Source: Cricetomys ansorgei (lineage: Eukaryota > Chordata > Mammalia > Rodentia > Nesomyidae). Taken from it: a stretch of 64,000 nt of DNA. Positions 37,081-51,235 of this stretch are shown here, in pieces. Under the pieces are notes generated by a model. It worked only from the letters and a program-made list of their open reading frames with translations. It made no database searches and was not told the DNA's origin. Within the stretch, counting starts at the first letter, position 1. The number at the start of each line of letters is the position of its first letter. The translations under genes and the position numbers were made by a program. The DNA lies in NCBI GenBank assembly GCA_026225945.1, contig JAMJFZ010000070.1:682001-746000 (forward strand). Reading direction: 5' to 3'.

Positions 37081-37600
37081 GTATAGACACTTATACCTTA
37101 AAAGAAGTAAACCCATGTGGGCTGACAATCTCCCCAAAAGAAGAATAGACAAATAAATAGTCAGAGAAGAGAAAATTTCATTGAGGTTGACATTTCAGAT
37201 TGCCCATATGACTGACTAAACAATGCAAATTTTATCTTTTAAGCTGTGATTGTGGATGAGCCCCTATGGTCAAAGCCACCACACAGTTAAGACACAGGAC
37301 TCAGAACAATTCTAACAGAATCTGTGACCCTAAAATTGTTCATGTCATGTCACTTCTCTAGTTCCAGAAAATACTGTATGAGATGCTAACGGAGAGAAGA
37401 AAACAGTCCTATCCAGATGGAACACCTGTAAACAATGACAATTACATATAAGTGACACTCCCATGTTGGTGGCAACAAACAGCTCAAGACCAAACACCAG
37501 GCAGGAAATCATGCTGGTAAACCTTGCCTGCACTGGAACCCTTGTCAAATGCCCAGGCGTAGTGTGGTCTTGGAATTTAGAAAAGCATGTACTATTTCAA
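37080..37600. other. Unassigned stretch between L1 pieces
   Basis: Slightly richer in G/C than its surroundings. The frame at 37345-37548 on the minus strand has no recognisable motif. It may be L1 3'-UTR sequence too diverged to recognise. Confidence 0.3.
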
Positions 37601-38335
37601 TTTTGCTAGACCATCATATTTCTTTAATTTTAAGTTTTATCTTTATACCTCTGATAAGTATAGATCGTAGCTCTCATTGTAAAAAGCTTCTCTTTATAGC
37701 AAATGGAAACTGTCAGAGAAATCTACAACAAAACACCGGGTCCAAAGGAATATATCCAAATTTCTCTTTCTGCATCTAAGGACCAGAGAACAGCTCTGAC
37801 AAGGGTGTGGAAGGAAACTAAAAGCAAGAATACTGGGAATTCTGTTATGAAATTTTTGTCCTACAAATATTAGAATTCACAAGATGGGAAAAGCAGCAAT
37901 ATCAATGGTCAAGTTAATGTGGGGGAGGAAAATATTGTATAATCCCACCCCTAAACAATAACCACAGAAAACTGACAAGTCCTATAGAATGAGAAAAATT
38001 AACTTCACCAAGGAAAGAGATCACTGCACTTGGTGGCTCAATGTAGAATGTTCTGCATCCCTGAAACCATATATACACACACTAAAATGGTTTGCGTCAG
38101 GTTTTGTGTGTGTGTGTGTGTGTGCGTGTGTGTGTGTGTGTATCTATCAACAGTAATCAGAATAAAATAGTATAAATTGAGTGAGTTGCTTCAGACAATG
38201 GTTTTAAGGGAGGGCATGTGGGAAGTGTTGGAGAGAAGAAAGGAGAAGGGCAAATGATGAATATTGATGACAATTGAAAACATGGAAATGTATTAAAACA
38301 GTACCTGATATGTAAAAAAAAAAATAAATATTTGA
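37600..38335 (+). mobile_element. L1 3'-UTR (Lx-like), continuous with copy F
   Basis: Reads gtagctctcattgtaaaaagcttctctttatagc, then aaatctacaacaaaacacc. It ends in a purine-rich stretch (38207-38255) and gaaatgtattaaaacag. The end matches L1 fragment i of A, B and C, so this is the same insertion in the F copy. Confidence 0.6.
38104..38142 (+). repeat. (TG)n microsatellite
   Basis: TG run with one C interruption, inside the L1 3' region. Confidence 0.95.
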
Positions 38336-40280
38336 CACTTGAATTGGAATTTTTCATTTTCATAAAGCATGGCAGTCAACGTTATTTATTTTACATTCAG
38401 GATCATATATTACATGCCAATGGTTCATTTGATTTCTTCTCAATATTTTTTATGTTATATTTTTCTTTGTGGTGGAATATCTATATTTGCCATTACATTT
38501 GTTAAGGACTGTTTAACTTATTTACATGCACAGTTTCAACTGGGTAACTTCTAATCCCCCCACCCTTTTGTCAATGCCATTGTTATTAAAGGCAGTGTCT
38601 GCCACATATTTACAAAAAGTATGCAAAGGAAAACAGGAACTAAAAAATGTTTGGAGATTTTTCACGTTTCAAGTGGGGAATGTGTGTCTTTAACAACAAA
38701 TCATACAAAATAAAAAACTAATGTCTTATATATATATAAAGTTGAACATGACATCCAAGGTGTTGACTCAGGCTTTATCTTTCTATCCAAACCTTAATTT
38801 GAGATCAGGTATCAGAGGGAGAGACAGCTGGATGTCCATAGAGCAGGAACTCATGTGGCAATATCCTGTGAATATTCATTATTTGTACACTAATTTATAG
38901 TTACTACTCACAGTGAATCCCCAATACAAGATCGAAATAAGTAACTAAGGCTCATCAGTACAGTATATAGTAAAAATCAAGGGAATGTGAAAGAAATGAT
39001 AGTAAGCGTTTCATTGAACACTGTTCGAAATAAGCAGATACAGGACTATATTTATAATATACACTAATTTATAAATTGTGAAATATTTGCATTCATTCAA
39101 TATCATGATGTTATAGTATAATTACATCATTTGCTTCTTACTTTTCTTCCTTCCATACTCCTCCTGTCTTTGTGACAATTCAGGACTTCATTTTAAAATG
39201 TCATTGTCATAATGTTTAAAATATGATGAACTAACAGCACTGCTTTGTGATTTTAGATAGAAACAATAGAATAAAAAATGCATTTGATTACTATTACATA
39301 AAGCTTTCTTAGTAGACAAAATATTAACGACATTTCTGCATATGCTTATGCACATGAAAGACACAGGGAATTGCATAGAGGCTTAACATCATTGAGAGTA
39401 AGAAGAAGGAAGAAGGAAATATTTAAAAAGTTGTTTTATCTTGACCTCTGCCTGAATGGAGGGGGCAAATTGTTAGGACTGTACAAGAAACTAAAGATAC
39501 ATGGTAATGTTGAGGTTGGGGATTCTGAAAATAAAGTGAATTCACTATTCAGATTTTCATGGCTGATTGACTTTGATACTAATTAATAATTAACTTTATT
39601 TTCAGAAGAAATTTATATCTCTCTTGTAAAATAGCCAAATATAGATAATAATTTCTGAATAATAAAAATATATTGTCTACTGGAATATGTAAACGTGTGT
39701 ATTGTCAGTGATATACAGAATGGTTTTGATAAGCATGCAAGAAATGAATATGTGTAATGAAAAAATTAAGAGTCATTTTCCTTATATTGTAGAGCCATAT
39801 CCAGATGTTCCATGGATCTATGTACTTAAGAAACAAAGCTGAAGAAACATTAGAAGAACTGATAATCTTAATGTGTAAGAAATGGACATTGGACATTGGA
39901 AATGTCATTTAGCATAAATAATAATGAATGATTTTCTTCAAAGACAGTGATGAGTAGAGAGCAAAGCAGAGATAATTCCTTTACTCAAGGTAGATTTTTC
40001 TAGGAAATATCTCTAAGTTGGTTTGTTAAGTCATGCTAGAAAAATTGATAGAAAAATCCTCATGATTCTATCATTGTTTTTTCTCAAGGAGACTTGCTAT
40101 CACTTCACTTATTCGTTCCTGAGACTGAAGATATGTGAGGTTTGTGTTTAGTTTACAGGCCCCTTTCTAAATTTTAACGAAAAAACAGATTTTTGGAATG
40201 TTTCTGATTATATAAATATTTGAAATGGAAGTACCCTGTTTCATACACACTTGATATCTGTGACCATCCATTACCATTAA
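38335..40280. repeat. Duplicon copy F (oldest, lacks L1 insertion ii)
   Basis: Matches A at gatgaactaacagcactgct and tgtgatttt (39228-39255, against ORF1), at acataaagctttctt, at catatgcttatgcacatgaaagacacag (39340-39366) and at gcaaattgttaggactgta (39465-39483). After 39755 it goes straight to ccatatccagatgttccatgg, the counterpart of A 10640. The ~1 kb L1 insertion ii is therefore absent. Identity is low and ORF1 has stops here. Confidence 0.65.
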
Positions 40281-41750
40281 ATAGGTATTTCCAAAAGGCT
40301 TAAATATTGTTTTGTTTCTGTTGTCCATTTGTGTAAGTAATTCACCTTGCTTTTGAATCTACATTGCTCCCATTAGGTTTTTATTAACCCACACAAAGCT
40401 AAACTCTTTGTGTTTTCATATCCTTCATCTTCCAAATCTATTGCAATATACAGCAGAAGGAGAAAGGCAGGCTAAAACAACTATTCAAGAATGATGACAC
40501 TCTTGTGTCAAATCTATACCTCTAATACTACTGAGGGATATTTCTGTTTGTTTGATTCTTTCTTTAAATTTGTTCCTAGGCCTGACAAGCACTTAGGGCT
40601 TAATTTAATTATTCTTTATTTTGACATAAATTTTATTCTATCTATTCAATTAACTATAAGACAATTTTAAAGTTTTAATGATAAATTTTAAGTTTCTTCT
40701 GCAGAAGAAATTTCAGTGCATTATTTATTTCCAAAGAACACATATATCAATAAAGAATAATTGTAGGTGGATTGCCAATACAGCCAGGAAGATATTTAAG
40801 ATTACTCATGGCAGGTATGTTGTTTTATATTTCTATTTTTAGAAATCTCAAGTCCCTTAGTTTGGTCGATTTTGTTACTCGTCTTAAAACGTTCTAATAC
40901 ACATACAAGTAGGTACACCTAGCAATTATTAGCATTGCTTTGTTTTGTTTTGTTTTTAGTTTGAAATTCTCCATGGTTGACATGCTATTAAGTAGCTTTT
41001 CATAAGTAATTTGGTACAAAGTATTCAGGAAGCAAGTCATTATTCTCTCTCCAAACCAACTGGCACTGGTAATCAGCATCAGAGAGAATATTAAATATTT
41101 GCTTGATTTAATTCACCATGCATAAACTATTTTCCATTTCAACTGTTAAAATGGAATATTATGAAATAATAAATACATTGCATACTACCTCAGGTATGAG
41201 AATTAATAATTCATTAATAATGAGTCTACAGCAATAATTTCACTTTTTTATATTCTGTAGCATGAGGCTTTTAGCTTCCCTTCACTTTTATAAAGAGATG
41301 GCTGAATTAATCTATTTGGCCTTATTCTAATATGAATGTCAATGACCTTTTGCATAATTATTACCCTTGGTTAGCTCTATTCATTTAAAATATTGCATGT
41401 GTTCACATGCATTACTATCCTTCTTCTTGCAATATGAAAATTTGAAGGGAGTACAGTTCATATGTACTTGGCAAAAGTTTGAATTTGTAATTTGCAATGA
41501 ATAAAATTTACCTTAGGGTCTTAATTTACTCAAGTAAAATTCACATAAACTTCTATAAACAGTTTCGTATCTACTGCTGTTTTATTTAAACTTTCACTGT
41601 TATATTTTTGAGAGTTATTAAATGCATATAACCTCAATTATGCTGAATTTTCTATTTTCAAATATTTATTATATTTACATAAAAATAATACTGAATACAA
41701 CATTGTGTTTTAGTTCTCTGTAATTTGGACAAGATTATAGGTTGGTATGT

Positions 41751-41812
41751 CTCTCTCTCTCTCTCTCTCTGTGAGTGTGTGTGTGTGTGTGTTTGTGTCT
41801 GTCTGTCTCTAT
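41751..41812 (+). repeat. (CT)n/(GT)n compound microsatellite
   Basis: A CT run followed by GT and TCTG units. The X2 counterpart (48806-48900) is a long irregular TCTG/TCTT tract. Confidence 0.95.
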
Positions 41813-42389
41813 CAATGTCACTGTCTGATGTTATTTATATTTCTCTTCCTTTTTATTAATTTTATTATTCTTCAATGGCCACTCTATTTGTTGATTTGTT
41901 GATTTAATGCAATTTTATTTCCATAAGGTCAGACAAAAAAAAACTCTCTCGTAACTCAAAAGTCTCAGAAATCCATACTTTGGATCTGATCTACGACGAA
42001 CATTTTGTGAAATGTTCATTCTTGAGAAAGATTTCATCTGTTTACATCTATTTTAAAATCATTATTTTTATTCTTTAGTAAAGTATCAAATGTTGCTATT
42101 TTGAAGATAATCAAATACATTGAAATCACTTAGTTCTTAGTTGTCGGTTCTCTTAGTGTATTCCATAGCAATTCCAGGGTAGCACTAATCTTACCACATT
42201 TTCTTTTCATTGATTAGTTCAGGATCCCTGGTTTTCTTTTTCATTTACTGATTATATTTATTGATCTAACTTTTTGTTGTCAGTCAAAAACACTAAGATT
42301 TATCAGTAACTCTCTCGAGATAACTTTGTGATACTTAGTATTAACTCCTATGCTTACTTACCAGGCCAAGTTTACCTAATATGGCTAAA

Positions 42390-42816
42390 TGATAAAAGAC
42401 CACCAGACTCTGGGTTGGGATGTTCACAGCAAAAAAAAAATATGCTATGGCAAATTTATTGAGAGCATTAAGAGTTTTTACATTTAAAGAAGCATATCAT
42501 AGTGACAATTGTTAGGATCAATACATTAATTGTTTCTGAAATATAATGACATCTGCAAGCTATATGGAGTATACAAAATTAATGTCAAATGTCCTGTCTA
42601 GCTTTTCTTCACTAGTAAGTGAACATTCAGAGAAACACAAAATGACATGAAATGCTTTCCTACCTGAATCAAATGTATGCCTTTCTCTCATGATCTGTAT
42701 GCACACAGTGCCCACAGGAGCCATTGGCTCTCACCAGAGAACTATAAAATATATGCTTCTGAAGCATCTGGGTAAGGTCATCTACATGTTTTGTAGTAAC
42801 TTCATGGACTGTTTCA
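42390..42816 (-). mobile_element. 427-bp block present in X1 and X3, absent from X2 (LTR candidate)
   Basis: The block runs TGATAAAAG ... CTGTTTCA, so it has TG/CA ends on both strands. On the minus strand it carries AATAAA (ctctcaataaatttgcc) near its end. X3 has the same block at 62999-63425 at identical length. X2 lacks it, going from ttaactgtcc to tttcagtaaaaa (49363-49377). The exact right edge is uncertain, because tttcag also occurs in X2, and no clean target duplication is visible. A solo LTR is my best reading, and a deletion in X2 is the alternative. Confidence 0.4.
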
Positions 42817-43889
42817 GGAAAAAAAATGCCCCTGAGTGTACCCATGTCTCTTTAGGATTTTTTAAAACTCTCTTCTAAATACATTGTATGTACTAGAATA
42901 TCTGACATGATTTATCCTTAGTTCACTTGTTCAAAGAATATCTTTATCTCCTATATTGCCTTCCAACCCATGATTGATATGCATTTATCATAATTCTGGA
43001 ATAAATATCATTCATATATCTGAAGTGTCATGCAAATTTATGAACAAATGACAGCCATATTTTAACCTCAAATTCTGCATAATTTTATTCAGACAAACAA
43101 AATTTACAGTTTTACATTTCTCCTCATCCACATCAGTCATACAATACCCAACTGCATCCATTTACCACATTCTCTTTGCCAATCATTGAGGCTATTTAAC
43201 TTTTGTCTTTCAAGTTTTCTCTTCATCACCGTCAGTGGTACATATTGTGAATATATACAAAAGCACTAACAACTTGAAAAATCAGGATCGTCTCTCTCCT
43301 TCCATTACTTTTTATGAAAAAAATTCCTTATTTTTACATTCTGTGATTTTCCCAACTTTTTACCACCTCTTTTTCTTCCTTTATTAAAAAAAAAAAAGTA
43401 TTTTGGACAATGTAAGCATCTTTTCCTTTTTTGAATTTCATTATTATTTGGACACGATTTTCTTTAACAAGTGGCATCCATAAAAGTGTTCATATAAAAA
43501 CAAACAGATCCATCAGAAATGTTCTTCTCCTGTATGAATGGTAACCGTGAAGCAAGCTAAAAATGGCACTGCTCTACTCTTACATGTTTCTAATATAATA
43601 ATTTTCTTCTCAGTTTCCTGTGAATGCACTTGAGGAAAGACTGTGCCCTTCACTTTCTCTCTTGTGTTGAATTTTACCAATAAGCTATCCCCCTTATGTT
43701 GTTTCACCATTGTATGTCAGCTATGTTTCCTCACATGTGTTTAGCCAAGTACAAATTATAAATCTAGTGTTTCTCAATATCTCAATGTAGCAATATTATC
43801 ATAATACATATCTACGGTGATTTTGCTCATATTAAGAAGGCTACATCAAATTAGATGAAATAAGTTACATTAATGTGCTTTGTTAAAAG

Positions 43890-46800
43890 TTATAAACCAT
43901 TAATCCAGTAACAGAAGGGAGAAGACAATTTCCCAGTAAAAAACTTAGAAGCCTTTGAGAACACAGAACCAAATTACAGAATAAACCTTCATTCTCCATT
44001 TTAAAAGAAAAACACATACAGTTCATCAAAAGGATCCCTCTGTACACAAAATAAAATCACTTAAATATTAATTTCTGGAGATTTCAAATTTATGTTTGTG
44101 TGTTCAACTTCATTCATATACAATATTCATAAAAAATTACACATATGGGAAGAATTCATATCACGCAGTAGTTGGCCAACAAAACAAGAAAGTAGTATAT
44201 TGAGAGTTGCTTTTTTTATCCTTTCTCACATGGCATTGTTTTGATACATACATATACATCTTTAACTTTATAGATACTTTGCTTATCAATTACGGATTTT
44301 GTGTTATTCTATGTTTTCTGTGTATGCAAATATGTTTGTCGTAGCATCTCTATGTGTTACTTGATTATTTTCTTAACTACTGTTTCTCTGTTTCTTTCTC
44401 TGTCTTAGTCTGATATGTTGGAGTAGTTTTTATTTTCAATTTTGATAACTTTTTAATTATTGTTTATATTTTAATGGAAGAGAGAAATAAGTTTTATGGA
44501 TTTGTGTGTCTGAGAATAGTGGAAGAACATTACATATTGGAATGTTATACATAAAAGGGGACCTTAAATTGGAAGGAGACGTGTATTTTGGAGAGGACAT
44601 AGATTCTTAAAGGACAGAGTGGGAAATGAATACAGTCAAAATAAATTATATGACACAAATGTGACTTTCTGAGAATATATATTCTAAAATTATGTCATAT
44701 ATGTAAAAGAACAAAACCAAATTAAATCACTTCCTATTAACATTAAAAACTCTTCAACTTTGTAAATTCTTAGATGAAAACTTTCAATAGTTTTGTGATT
44801 ATAATTTTGGAGCCTACCTCCACTGCCTACATAAATAGGAATAATTATTTTTCTTTCTCTAATGATATGACAACAAATATACACCTACATGAAAAGCTAA
44901 AATGTTTTCTTTACTTTTAGGCCAATAACCAGTTTTTCTCCAGTCCAATGTTCCATATTTGTTTTTAAGTGTGTGTGCTGTGAGCCTTCAGAAATTATAG
45001 TGACCTTTTTTATAGTCTTCCATTCGATTCACATCTGAATTTTGTAAACTAATAAACAGAAAGGAGTAAATCTTAACAATTAAAATATATATTTACAATT
45101 GATGAGGAAAATAATACAAATGAATTTGAAATGAGGCTCAGCTTTAGTACACAGAAAAGCAGTAGGAGAGAGATACTTAGACAAACTGATTCAATCTTGT
45201 CTTCAGGCTTCACACTCCACAAGCACAAAAGACTAGATTGAAAATGGATCTTCTTGACATTGACTTATACTCTCATGAAATCAACATTGGTAGGAAACAT
45301 GTTGATGTAAGGGATGTTGTCTCTGATGATTATCAAAAATTTCAAAACTGGACAAGTACAAAATACAGGAATGCAGCAAGCCTTTCTCCTCAGCTACATT
45401 TTTACTGCAATGGGTACATCTCTATTCCATGAGAATATCATATGCAATGTTGAATGGAACTTATAAAATATATCCCCAATTAATATGACACAATATGAGA
45501 GCTATGAGGAGAATCTTCATCTTGATTTATACATAGGTACCACAAATTGTATTTGGATGGATTAAAACAAAGATTGTGGATATGATGATTGGTAACTGAT
45601 TCAGCTTTAAATATGAGCAATCTGAAGAGATAAGGAATATGATTGAAAATATATAATACAAAATTCAGATAGATGTGATGAAGGAAAGAGTGAGTTAAAT
45701 CATAAAAAAGTGGAATCATGAAAATCTAAGGAAACATGTTAGGGTTATTAATTCAAGAATTAAAATGAATGAATAATATATTGATAAACAACAAAGATAA
45801 AAACAAAAGCAAGAAAAGATAATACTGTGGGACTAATCTAAGAAAAACTTACAAGTAGTACAAATATTAACATTGGAGATACAACCTGGAATGGTGATAA
45901 CATGTCATCAGATGCGTCTATTTGTGGGAACATACTAGAATCTTGAAAATGTCTCAACAGCTCAACATCAAACTTTATTGAAAGTATAAATAGGTTGGAT
46001 ATCTTCCTAGATATTTATGTACTTAGAGATGTGATTTTATGAGTAATGAGTAGTTATGTAAATGTCATGAAGTGGGGAGATATTCAATGTCTTGATACAC
46101 CAATTGGTTTACTGTATACATTAAAGGAACCAATAATTAGAGAAAATATGAAGAAAGATTGGCGCAGTCTTTTTTTTTAATGGAAAGACAAATATTTGGC
46201 TGTGGACAAACTGGATTTACCACAAATTTGGAGTGTTTTTGAGTTTAATGGAATGCTTTACTACACTTTATGAGTTCCATTTGAGAACAGGTAAACTCAA
46301 GGGTTTGAAAAGCCACATTGAATCATTATATGTTAGTTTCATTCCTAGAAAATTCAAATAATGAAACCTGTAGTTCACAAATGTGGAATAAAGAAAGTAT
46401 TATAGACTAAAACATACAGATTTCAGGGAGAAAAAAGGTACTATTTCCTGAGAAAGGATCTACATTTTTCACAAGTCATATTATTGAAACTAGCATGAGC
46501 GACAGGATTTGTATGTCACAAACCACAATTTAGTCACTGTTACAGGAAATTTGGATTAAAAATCATAAAGTTTCAGATATTTTGTTGTATTAATGTTGTT
46601 GTTGTCATATGTTAAAATCGAGAAAAATCTCACTAAAAACCTTATGTTTTAAAGGATAAGTCTCATTTGAGATTTCTTGGGTACGATGATTAGGGCTATA
46701 TATCTTTTTAGCTAGAATTTATAGGAAATCCTTTTTAATGTATAAAAAAGAACTGTTATCAATCCAGTAAAAGCCTATTGGCAAATGATATTGTTTCAAT

Positions 46801-47010
46801 ATACTTTTCAGGAGATTTAGCAATTTTTTTTTCATTTTCAACCTAATAAAATATGTCTACTCAAAAGATACCATAAAACGCAAGTATAATTTGAGTTTAA
46901 TTTGTGATTCTATAATACATTTGATTAAATTGAGTCACAACCTACGGCCAACAGAAGTTTTTTAATACTCCACTGACTATTTGACCATGGTTATTGTTTT
47001 CCTTAATTAT
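43890..47010. other. AT-rich stretch without recognisable features
   Basis: About 3.1 kb between X1 and X2. I see no gene, no long repeat and no copy elsewhere in the window. Frames at 44690-44884, 45238-45432 and 45480-45719 are short and have no motif. Confidence 0.5.
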
Positions 47011-50000
47011 GCACATTTAGGTATCTTCCAGAAAAAAATCAATTCAAAGACACTGTTGGGCACAGAGTGAAGCAAATTTAATTCTTTTACTCAAAAGTAT
47101 AGATTTCCTAAAATGTCTATAGGTCAACTTCTGAAACAATGCAAGGAAAACTATAAGTAAGTGCTTTATGGCTTCTATCAATATCTTTTCTCAATGTGAG
47201 TGGCCTCTCCTTTATTTATTGGATCATGAGACTGATAGCATCTAAAATCAGTAAATTAATTAAAAGGCTCTTATATTCTGTTTCTAAGATTGAAAGAATC
47301 TTTTCATAAATTTTTTAAAAAGATGATGAGTATTTAAAAATGTATAACACATTAGCATATTTCCATATTTAGATACTACTAAATGACTTCAACTATCACA
47401 CATATTAACTATCACGCATATTATTTTGCCTATGCTGTCCATTGCTATGAGTAACTCCTCTTGCAGGTAAATGTACAATGCTTCTCTTAGGAATTTACAG
47501 CATACAGATAAAGGAAGAAAATAAATATTCAAGAAGGATGAAACTCTTCTGTCAAATATGTGACTCTAGTAATACTGAGGATTATTTCAATTTACTTTAT
47601 CCTTTCGTCAGTATAGTTTCCAGGTCTCTACGGCACTTTTAGCTCAGTTATCATGTTATGTCCTTTGACATATATTTCAACAATTTATTAAATAAAGTTT
47701 CAAATAACTTTATTCCTGTGGTGTATTCGTGGGAAAAACCATATTCCCTTATTCAATATTTATTTACAGTATCCAGATATATTAATATAGAGCAAGGCTA
47801 CAGTGGATTTAAAATACAAGGGCATCAATTGCATTTGGATTTCAAACATTTCAAATAGAGGAAAAGGCAGGGCCAAAATGTGACACTTTGGAACTTCTAA
47901 CATTAGAGAAATAAGAAAGTCATACTTGTAATTATTAATTTGAATATCCATGTGATTAGGAACCATTAATTATTATTCTTTTTGTTATGTGTAGTTTTTG
48001 TTGTTATTTCCTGTTTGAAATCCTTAGTGGTAGGCATACTATAAATATTTTATAAACAACTGCATTTGAAATAGTAATTAAAGAATTTCCTCCTCCACCA
48101 AAACACTATTTGGCACTGGTTCAGCAGTTAAAAGGCTACTTACAAAGTGTTTGCCTTCTACTCACAGAGCCTCAGTCCTATTTCATATATGATTTCAATT
48201 ACCAAAAGAGATAAGTATGAATAAATACAGATGTGACATACTCTTTCAGATTACAGTTTGATCCTAAATGTTTCTATAAAAATAATTTTTCTTCTTTACC
48301 TTCTGGCATCTGTGGGGCTTTTGTTGCCTCATAGACAGGAGATAGGGATCTCCTAAACTTGTGAAGAAAGAGTGTGTCATATCAAGTTATTTATCTTCAC
48401 TTTAGTCCAAGTGTACATGAACCTGTGCAGTATTTTTTCCCTATTATGGCTTTATGAACTGAAAATAATTTGCATTGTTTACAGCCAATATTGAACTTCT
48501 AGCAATGTGTAGGTTTGAAGGGAATATAACCCATATGTCTTTGACAAAAATTTGTTTTGAAAGGAGAAGTGAATACAGGAAACCTTTATGTCATAATTTT
48601 TTAGCGTGTAATTAAATATAAACTTTTTATTATATTTTGCTACTTTAATTAAACTTTTTTTAAAATGATTTTTGTAACATTTTTGTGAATTCTTAAACAT
48701 TTAAAAGGTTACTATTGCTGTACTTTATAAATGACCTATTTATATGAAATAATATAAAACTCAGCATTCCCATATTAGTTTTCTGTGATTTGGAAAAGAT
48801 TCTCTCAGTGTGTCTCTGTCTTTCTCTGTATCTCTCTGTCTCCAAGTGTGTCTTTCTGTGTCTTTCTCTTTCTCATTCTCTTTTTCACTTTCTCTCTGTC
48901 TTCTCTTTTATTCATTTAATTATTCCTCAGTGGATACTCAGATTTATGGTTTCAGGTAATACCATGTTATTTAGCTAAGATCTGCCAAAATCTTTCACAT
49001 CTTCTACATATCATGACTTGCTTGTTTGGTCCACATCAACACTATACAATTATATAGTATTCATATTTCAGACTGGTTTCATCTTTCCTATGCATTTCAA
49101 ATTATTATTTTTATTCCTTTTCTTAAAAATTAATCCATGCCAAAATTTTAATAGGATCACAAACATTGAACTTTGTTTCTTTGTTTCCAAGATCAACGTT
49201 AATCTTACCACATATCCTTTTCATTGGCTTCATTAGACTTCCTTGATTTCTTTTTCCAGTACTCATACCATTCTTATACACACAGCTTTTTGTTGGCAAA
49301 CAGGAAACACTAGGATCTACAAGTCAGGACCTTTTTGTAAATAACCTTGTGAAAATTAACTGTCCTTTTTCAGTAAAAATATCTCTGAGAATCTCCATGT
49401 CTCTTTGAATATTTTTAATTTCTTTTCTACATAAACTGCAATTAGAACTACATCAGTCATTAATTCTCTTCAATTCACTTCTGCTGTCTTACAATTGTTG
49501 TAAATTGTTTTAGATTCCATGATTAATATGCAGGTTTCACGATAAGTTAACCAAATATCATTTATATATCTGAACTGCTTTCCAAATACATTAACACATG
49601 ACTTCAATGTTTTTTATTTCAGATATTGCTGATTTTTTCAGATGGGCAACATATTTGTATTCTTTACATATATCCTCTTAAACAGAACTCAGGTAAAAAT
49701 GACCTGCTGCCATTTCCCACCATCTCACAACCAGGCAATGAGGATAGATGATTTTTATCTTCAAGGTTTCTCTACTTTCACTTTCAGTGTCAGATTGCTC
49801 TGTAAATAATTTGGTCATATTCTGCACATATACTTAGCTAAAACACTCTTGTCCACCTCAGAATTTTCTCTGTCATGTTACTCTTTATGATGAATATTTT
49901 CTTTATGGTTACATTATTTTATTCATCCTTTGCATTACCATTCCTTTTAATTCGTAGTGTCAGGTAATGTATCTCAGTATCTTCATGATTTTCCCATCAT

Positions 50001-50070
50001 GATTTTGCACATCTTATAAAGTTTATATTGACTTAGGCAAAATAAGTTAAATTAATGTAACTTTCCACAG
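47010..50070. repeat. Paralogous block X2
   Basis: Counterpart of X1 in the same order from aattcttttactcaaaag (47080) to taagttaaattaatgtaac (50043). It lacks the 427-bp block and has its own small indels. It contains the TCTG-rich tract at 48806-48900. No gene recognised. Confidence 0.65.
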
Positions 50071-51235
50071 CACTCCACTCAAATTCTTCTGGTTTTCATA
50101 TTCTCACAGTCATTCTAAAAAACTCTTTCATTTCTTTTTAAACATCTCCCAATTCATTCAGTTCAAAGGTAGAATTACTCACTATTACTTTTCCTTTTAT
50201 TACATGATGTTATGGTATTAACTAGCTCTAGGAAGTCTAAGAACATTTCCTATATTTACATTAAGTATTTGTTTTTACAGACATCTTTTAAGACTTGATA
50301 TATTGTTCATTCTCATTTTTCATATACAAAGACATGTGAAGACAGCATGCCAGAAGACATCTCTTGTTTTGCTTATGCCCGTAAATTGACAAGTTCATCC
50401 TTAAAACACCAGTATTAAATGCATTCATGTATCATCTCCCTATTTTATACCATAAAATGGACTTTGTATGTAGTTAATATATTAAAGTAAATTATGAGTA
50501 AAAATACATAATGGAAAAAAATTTAAGCAAGTCATTAATTCCAATATGTGAAACTTTTGTCATTTTACTCAAACATTAATGAACATTATAAAATTTAAGG
50601 GACACCTGGGGTCTAGGATAACAAGTAACGAAGCCTTCTAACAATAGCCAGATAGAAACACATGAAATCACAGAGAATGTTGATAAGTCACAGTGCCTTC
50701 ACAGAAATGAACCTACTGTTATCCCAATGCAGAGAGAGTAAGCAGACACAAGGTTGTAGTAGACAGTCAATACAAAATTAACTCAATGACATTTTTGTTT
50801 GTTATCCTGGGGCATAATTGTCTGGAGAAGCTTTAGCAAAGCTGCAACATGAACTGAGCATTATGTGGCACTGTACACACAATTTCAGGTAGCTGGCAGA
50901 ATGCTTTACAGGGTGGCCTAAGTTTCCTTTTCCCGCATTGGAATAGGGACACATTGAAGGCCTAGAAATGGCCATTAGGGCAATTACAAAGGTCTGGGGG
51001 TAGAGTTAGCTATTCTCACACCTGAAATTCCTAAGGAAAGGCTCTTTATTGAGAAGGTCAAGATGGATAGGAAATAAAAAAGAATATTTTGACAAAAAAT
51101 TATTCAAAATTATATTCATGAATTTAATTCCATAGAGACAATGATGATACATTTATTTTGATATTTGTATAACCCAAGATACTCCAAATAAAATTTTATT
51201 TTATGAGAAGTGTTATAAAATACATTATGTTGGGT
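50070..51235. other. Spacer with a less AT-rich block
   Basis: 50070-50590 is featureless AT-rich DNA. About 50590-51060 is visibly less AT-rich (for example ggcagaatgctttacagggt and gaaggcctagaaatggcc) and looks like part of an interspersed element, possibly an ERV, that I cannot name. Duplicon D starts at about 51235. Confidence 0.35.

Larger units (their letters stand above)
39930..43890. repeat. Paralogous block X1
   Basis: Shares an ordered series of matches with X2: gcagagataattcctttactcaagg (39965) with 47080; tattcaagaatgatgacactctt (40483) with 47527; actggcactggta (41058) with 48110; ctctgtaatttggacaagatt (41716) with 48783; acactaagatttatcag (42290) with 49307; and gaaataagttacattaatg (43857) with 50040. 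Old divergence. No gene recognised. X1 overlaps the end of F, so F and X1 are one continuous older unit. Confidence 0.7.

Noticed and set aside
43513..43710. Possible KRAB zinc-finger remnant because of an HTGEEHF string on the minus strand
   Set aside because: The preceding residues lack the Cys-Cys-His spacing of a finger, and no second finger follows.
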